A stretch of 64,000 bases of DNA, taken from assembly GCA_014058105.1 (NCBI GenBank), contig JACGCM010001798.1, forward strand, positions 310,001 through 374,000, in the 5' to 3' direction. The position numbers and the translations under genes were made by a program. The notes beneath the pieces were generated by a model. That model ran no database searches, was not told the DNA's origin, and saw only the letters and a list, made by a program, of their open reading frames with translations. The DNA comes from Kingdonia uniflora (Eukaryota > Streptophyta > Magnoliopsida > Ranunculales > Circaeasteraceae). Below, one piece after another: positions 58,362-64,000 of the stretch (position 1 is its first letter; each line of letters begins with the position of its first letter).

Positions 58362-60565
58362 ATGGCGGACGAATCAACCTCATCATCATCATCATCATCA
58401 TCATCACCATCATCTCCATTAGGTCACTCTGTGATTCCGATCGTAAACAAGCTTCAAGACATCTTTGCCCAACTCGGGAGCTCTTCCACGATTGAATTGC
58501 CGCAAGTTGCTGTTGTTGGGAGCCAAAGTAGCGGGAAATCGAGTGTTCTTGAAGCGCTTGTTGGGAGAGATTTTCTTCCGAGGGGTTGTGAAATCTGTAC
58601 CAGGAGGCCTTTGGTTCTGCAATTGTTGCAGACGAAGCGGAAGGCGGATGGAGCCGAGGAGGAATACGGGGAGTTCTTGCATTTGCCCGGGAAGAAGTTC
58701 TTCGATTTCGTAGAGATTCGGAGGGAAATTCAGGTATGAGTCTGGGTTCTTGATTGAATTGTCATTGTGATTTTGAGAAATATGTTGTGGTTGATATAAT
58801 TTCTCCTCGTGACTTCGATAATAGCTACATAGAAGTGGGAAATGGGTTTTGGAGGTCGAGGAATCTTCTGATTGAAGAATTTCGCGTGTCATATAAGGTT
58901 TAGATAGTGGACCAAAGGAGCATGGATGGTTTGGTGGTAGGAGAATTAGAAAGATAGTTAGGGGGACTAATTGAAGTGTTCGAAGGAAATGTAAAAGATG
59001 GGGAATGGAGGAACATAGTTTAGAAATTGATGACTGTAGGCAATTAGGAAGGTAGAAGGTTGGGTGACTGTAGAGATTAGTCGATGTACAGTTGTAGTCC
59101 AGGGGAATTATGAGAATTTAAGTTTAGGATAGGCTTTGTTGTTCGCAATCTAATTCTCAAAATGAGAATTAGATTGCGAACATATGGAGTGGTACATCAC
59201 CCCTAATGGACGATTTTCCTACATTTAAGCTTTTGTGCTAAACATAAATTTTGGTTGCTTTATGTTCATTCTATTGACATGATCATTGTAATATTGGGAG
59301 GCATAGATGAATTTCAGTGCGTGTTTAATATAAAGAGGGGATAATCTCACCTAGGCCTAGTAGAGATGATTTGAGGGAATTAAAGAGGGAAACATGTTAA
59401 TGGTGAGATCAATTTATATTTTCCTTGCCAATACAAAACCTCGTTTACGACTAGCCTATGATTTCTGCTAAAGGAAAAGAAAAAGAAAATCCGCCTATCA
59501 TATATGTTCTTCTAAAGTTCTAGATTATACCAATCTCTGACATCAACGTAGAGTTTTTTCCAAATTATTTTCTTCACTTGGACAATTAGTTTGTGTAAAA
59601 TCCTAATTGAAGGAAAACGGTGTTGGGAGGAAAACCCTATCATTTTCTTTCCACCACTGTATTGACTTTGTAAGGGGATGGTCATTGGCAGACGCACATA
59701 CGACTCAAGGTGTATTCACCCTGCAATCTTAAAATTTTGATCTAGGTAACAACGACACTTCACTTAAGAAAAATAGAACGTGTCCGACATCTTGTCACTT
59801 GGACACTCGGATACACGTGTCCAACACTATTTACTAGGTACTTAACAATTTTCTGCCGTTTCCGACACCCCGTACCCGTGTCGGATACCGTGTTGTTGTT
59901 ACCTAGGTTTTGATTAGTATAAGTACAACTTTGACTTAATTGAAATATTTACGTTGAAATTCCAAGTTTGCACACCTTAAGTTTCAGAATAGCACATAAA
60001 AGGCAGCTTTCGGACCCAAAATTTATTTATTGGGAAGGTTGTGGAATATAGAAACATGGGTTAAATGTGTACATGGTTAAGGACATATCTCGAAGTGCCT
60101 TATTCAAAGCTTTTGTGGTTGTGAACATGGATCCTGATTGACATTCTCTTTTGCCTAAATATAATTTTGTATACTCATGTTTCCATATCCTTCGAACATC
60201 GTACATAACCTCTCTTATTTCTTAATCGCAGGCAGAAACAGAGAGAGAAGCGGGAATGATGAAGGGGGTCTCTGACAAACAAATCCGTCTAAAGATCTAC
60301 TCACCAAATGTTCTTGATATTACTTTGGTTGATTTACCTGGGATAACTAAGGTTCCAGTTGGTGAACAGCCACCTGATATCGAGGCTCGAATTAGAACGA
60401 TGATATTATCATACATCAAACATCCAAGTTGTTTGATTTTAGCAGTTACACCTGCAAATGCGGATTTAGCAAATTCAGATGCACTTCAAATAGCTGGAAC
60501 GGCCGATCCTGATGGTAACAACACTTATATGAACTTAAATTTCATTTATCAGTTTAGTGATATTA

Positions 60566-60605
<40 letters not shown>

Positions 60606-63419
60606 TGACAGTTCATTTTTGAAGATGAACAAATTAACAGTTCTATGAAGTTATTTTACCTTTTTTTGTGAGGTTCTTATGCGCTATTTTTCATTTGCAG
60701 GCTACCGAACAATTGGTGTAATCACAAAGGTACATGTGCTTTCAGTTTTTGTTTCAACTATTGTAGGGATTCAACAATATTTTGTTGTTATTTTTGCTTG
60801 AAATACATTTTGATATATTTTTTATTTCTGTCTTCAGTTGGATATTATGGACCGAGGTACTGATGCCTGTAATTTTTTACTTGGGAAAGTCATTCCTCTT
60901 CGACTTGGTTACGTGGGGGTTGTGAATCGTAGTCAAAAGGTAATCCTTCCATTCAGAATAGAAGTTTCCGAATGCGAAATTGGTGTAGTTGTTTCAGATT
61001 GCGCTAAAGTAGCTGACTTCATTTTTTAACTAGAATGGTATTATTATATATATTGATATCAGGAATTTCGGTTGACAGTGGACAACTGTGCTCTATACAG
61101 ACATGTCAGGTCTTTGAATATTTTTTGTTTGTTATTGGTGTATAGGACATTAACGACAACAAGAGTATCAGGGATGCATTGGCCTATGAGGAGAACTTCT
61201 TCCGCAGTCGACCTGTATAAGCATTACTTTGTCCAAGTGAATTTTGAATACTATGATGTATAGCCGTACAACTTGTATGAGTTTTAATTTTTATAATGGT
61301 ACAGGTGTACAATGGTCTCGCTGATCGTTGTGGTGTCCCTCAGCTAGCAACGAAACTAAATCTGGTACCAATACTGAGAGATGCTATTTTGGTTGCTAAT
61401 TATTATGATATTTAATGTAATCCTTTCAGCATAATAGATGTATGTTGTAGAGATGCCATTGCTCTGTATTGCGTAACGTCTTTTAAAGTAATTGTTCCCT
61501 CTTCTACTTTTTATCCTGATACTTTATGACCTTCTAAACAGCGTGCACCACCACGCTCTTAAAGATGAACAAAAAAAACCAGGTCAAACAACCGTGAGGC
61601 ACCAAAAATGTTAAGTGATTATAAACCTCCACTGGTGAATGACTTTGGGATTGTTTTTACGTGACTAGGAAGTTGATAGACACAGTTCTTCGTCAAAGCC
61701 TTTTAACGCTCACTCCTGTTCCCTTGTGGAATGCACACAATTAGTGATTTTGATTCCTTCTCCGAACCTCTATTCCCTTGGGGAATGCACATAATTAGTA
61801 GTCTTGATTCCTTCTCTGAATCCCATATTTGTACTCAGATGAACCTTTCACTCCAATTCAAAACTATTCCTTCTCTGAAATTGCATGTTAGCTCGCAAAG
61901 AAATTGTGGAATAACGTTTGGAAACATTCATAATATGCGAAGCGAATGTGATAGGAATCGTGGTCGTATCCACGACTATGCGCAACACGTTTCATACGTT
62001 GTGTGTGCGCCTTTTATTTAGTTATTGCTATTTACTTTAAATTCATGGAATAATAGGACTAGTTTCCTAATTAGATTGATATTAGGGTTTCTTTTGTGTT
62101 AGGTCTCTTCTCCTATAAAAGAGAGCCTAAGTTTAGTTATTTAGGAGGTTGGTTTTAGAGAGAGAAAGGTTTAGCCTTAGAGAGAGATGTAGAGTTTGGA
62201 GTAAATCTCATAAACCCTAGGTCTTTTGACCTTTATTTTATGCAATTAGAGAGATCTTAGTTTTCAACTGGGTCTAATTTAGCTTCCGCAAACGTACTTT
62301 TTAACATAATGATTTTTTTTTTCTTTCCATTTATTGTCTATATATAATGGTAATATCTTTCCGTTGCAGATTCTGGTAAAGCATATCAGGACAGTACTTC
62401 CAAGTTTGAAGTCACGCATAAGTTCTTCATTGGTGACTGTGGCAAAAGAGCATGCCAGCTATGGGGAAGTCACAGAATCAAAAGTATACATTCTTGTTTG
62501 TGAAAATGTCACTTGTACTGTTATGCCGAATATTACTTGTATAGTTCCGAGTTTCAGTTGCGAACAAAATCCACTTGCCTTGTCTATAGGATACTAAATG
62601 ATTTATATGCATTAGGTCATTATTCTCTTAGTTTTTCCCCCATACAAGTAATCTCTTATTTCTTCACAAGTTATGATTTTTGCATTAACTTCTAAGGATG
62701 ACACTTCCATATCATGTACTAACGATTCCTTCATCTCTTGTTAATAAATTACAGGCTGGTCAAGGAGCTCTTCTCTTGAATATTCTTTCAAAATTTCATG
62801 AAGGTAAGATTGGGTTTGGATATCTTCTTGTAATATATCGACAAATACCTACCGACCCATGATCGTCATATACTAATAATGAACAATGGCACCATTCTTG
62901 ACTGAGACGAGTACCCCGTACTCTTACTTAAAACTATACAAAATTTTCTAGTTTATCTCGTTCTTATGCGTACTCTTTTTGAGTTTTAAATCGTACCAAA
63001 CGCAACGTAACTTTTTTTTAGGAATGTATGGTACTAGTGTGTTTATTGATATATTATATTAATGCATGATTTGTTTACAAATATTATCTAAAAGTTTTCT
63101 TTATTGAGTAATAAATAATAGCGTTGTATCTTTTCAATCTGGGTATTTGTTTTGTACTTCTGCCAATTTATGTATTTGATCCCAGTTTCTCTTTAGGCAA
63201 TACTGCATGTGATATCTACGTTCTTTCTTTCTTTCTTTGGGTGTTTTTATTTTCACAACCATTGAATGGTTTTGCATCTTATTCGAACTTATAAACTTGT
63301 TGTTGACAGCTTTTTCTTCAATGGTGGAAGGGAAAAATGAGGGGATGTCAACATCTGAGCTTTCTGGTGGAGCAAGAATTCACTATATATTTCAATCAAT
63401 ATTTGTGAAGAGTTTGGAA
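58362..63419 (+). CDS. DRP3: Dynamin-related protein, DRP3 type (partial, first nine exons)
   Basis: Exons 58362-58733, 60232-60514, 60701-60729, 60838-60939, 61146-61214, 61305-61364, 62370-62483, 62755-62803, 63310-63419 give 396 codons in phase; the gene continues past the window. After a Ser-rich start, residues 53-61 are the P-loop GSQSSGKSS (G1), T80 in [10 protein letters not shown] is G2, DLPG at 158-161 is G3 and TKLD at 227-230 is G4. Then come [61 protein letters not shown] and [20 protein letters not shown] of the middle domain. This is the plant DRP3A/DRP3B family, the large GTPase that constricts mitochondria and peroxisomes. All four GTPase motifs are intact. KLNL replaces the usual KLNQ at the exon 6/7 join. 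The 3' exons (rest of middle domain and GED) lie outside. Confidence 0.95.
58379..58406 (+). repeat. DRP3: TCA/TCC microsatellite in DRP3 exon 1
   Basis: About nine consecutive TCA/TCG-type codons give a polyserine tract at residues 6-15, likely variable in length between alleles. Confidence 0.85.
59141..59181. repeat. Perfect 19-bp inverted repeat, 3-bp loop
   Basis: Arm 59141-59159 (GTTCGCAATCTAATTCTCA) is followed by AAA and its exact reverse complement at 59163-59181. It lies in DRP3 intron 1. It would form a strong hairpin in RNA or a cruciform in DNA. Confidence 0.9.
59760..59905. repeat. GTGTCCGACAC-type dispersed repeat in DRP3 intron 1
   Basis: A stretch of CGTGTCCGACAT, GGACACTCGGATACACGTGT, TTTCCGACACCCCGTACCCG and GTGTCGGATACCGTG. 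A related block (GACACGGGTAC, GTGTCTAGTACGG, ACGTGTCGACAC) lies inside the CACTA element at about 22968-23065. Probably a common plant dispersed repeat or MITE piece. Confidence 0.45.
60568..60603. repeat. (TA)n microsatellite
   Basis: About 17 TA units in DRP3 intron 2, directly downstream of exon 2. Confidence 0.9.
61718..61826. repeat. 54-bp tandem duplication in DRP3 intron 6
   Basis: TTCCCTTGTGGAATGCACAC and the following bases recur 54 bp later as TTCCCTTGGGGAATGCACAT, both followed by a TTGATTCCTTCTC(C/T)GAA stretch. Confidence 0.8.
61940..62295. mobile_element. LTR-like segment in DRP3 intron 6
   Basis: Contains an LTR-style promoter block (CTCCTATAAAAGAGAGCC, about 62111-62128), then GAGAGAGAAAGG and TAGAGAGAGATG leader-like tracts and AAACCCTAGG. 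No clean TG..CA ends or target duplication were found, so it may equally be ordinary intron sequence. Confidence 0.3.
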
Positions 63420-63422
63420 GTG

Positions 63423-63856
63423 CGTTTCTTTCTAATATACCCTAAACTTAATACGCTTAGATACCAATATCCACTTGATATGATATTGATATTCAATATT
63501 GTGTTGCTATTCAATATCCATTAAATATATTAACATTTGCAATTTCGTACATGTATCTCAAAATGCCCCATACAGCATCATGAATAGAAGCTCAAGCAGA
63601 CATTTTAATCCAAATAAAATTTAGGATAAAGAGATTTATCAACACAAATAGGCTTTCAAATCCATCTTTGTTGTTTTCTTAATCTATAACAAAAAAATTT
63701 CAAATCTTTGCAATACACGTATGTAAGTGATTGCCCTTTCTCGTACAAGTTTTTCGAAGTGCAGTTGTTTCTACGATACCCCTAAACTTAATATGCTTAG
63801 ATGCCAATAACCTCTAGAATATGATACTAACATCCGTTATTGTGTTGATACTCGAC
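63423..63856. repeat. Direct repeat pair in DRP3 intron 9
   Basis: 63423-63510 and 63766-63856 share TACCC(C)TAAACTTAATA(C/T)GC, TTAGAT(A/G)CCAATA, ATATGATA and ATTGTGTTG. The first copy starts at the exon 9 donor, so part of the exon boundary (GTGCG/CAGTTGTTTC) was close to being duplicated with it. Confidence 0.7.
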
Positions 63857-64000
63857 TCTGATTGTTATTGTAATTCATATTCTGTCAGATTTTTTTTTTG
63901 CTGTAACTATTTACTTGATTTCTCCTGGAAAATATGTGAAGTATATGCTGTAATAGATCTTATTGTACTACTTCTTTATTCTTGGCGTTGTTGAATTCTC

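Noticed and set aside
62370..62597. Longer open frame past DRP3 exon 7 as coding
   Set aside because: The dynamin alignment ends at TESK and a GT donor follows at 62484; the next residues have no family match and exon 8 resumes in phase at AGQGALLL.

Overview
The window is AT-rich nuclear DNA of a flowering plant, most likely a eudicot. The evidence is intron-rich genes with GT-AG (one GC-AG) introns, plant transposon families of every major class, and an angiosperm-type plastid rpl2-rpl23-trnI-ycf2 block now sitting in the nucleus. The species cannot be told. Two host genes look functional, both on the + strand at the right end: a ten-exon plastid CRT-like thiol transporter (CLT family, 47533-57476) and the first nine exons of a dynamin-related protein of the DRP3 type (58362-63419, continuing past the window). 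Nearly everything to their left is nested, decayed transposon sequence.

Layout. (1) 1-4086 is the 3' part of a Ty3/gypsy element: antisense accessory gene, polypurine tract and 598-bp 3' LTR. (2) 4087-6711 holds two truncated host-gene fragments on the minus strand, a short-chain dehydrogenase exon and exon 1 of a DAHP synthase with stop codons. (3) 6712-26806 is a ~20-kb Mutator-like element (MULE). It has inverted ends, a minus-strand mudrA-like transposase, a plus-strand Ulp1/C48-protease-like gene, a GRF zinc-finger ORF and a coiled-coil ORF. (4) A 6.1-kb CACTA element (18131-24215, TSD TGT) sits inside the MULE transposase gene. It carries a captured eight-exon, intron-containing fragment of a SAPS-domain gene (PP6 regulatory subunit). 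(5) 26864-47005 is a second copy of the gypsy element. It holds gag-pol with many stops, a post-pol tandem repeat, an antisense accessory gene interrupted by an 889-bp Ds-like hAT element, and a 5.26-kb plastid DNA insertion (NUPT) lodged immediately before the polypurine tract and 3' LTR. (6) 47006-64000 holds the two host genes; the 5.2-kb first intron of the CLT gene contains more repeats.

The most unusual points are these. A T(G/A)TCATTTGTT-type motif is peppered through the MULE, and its strand orientation follows the transcription direction of the neighbouring gene. CACTA excision in silico (removing the element and one TSD copy) restores the MULE transposase reading frame exactly. The plastid insertion has kept the retroelement's terminal signals on both sides. 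G-box plus E2F-like site pairs lie upstream of MULE genes. All intron-exon boundaries were read by eye and checked for phase: CLT totals 425 codons plus stop, and the DRP3 part totals 396 codons. No database search was possible.
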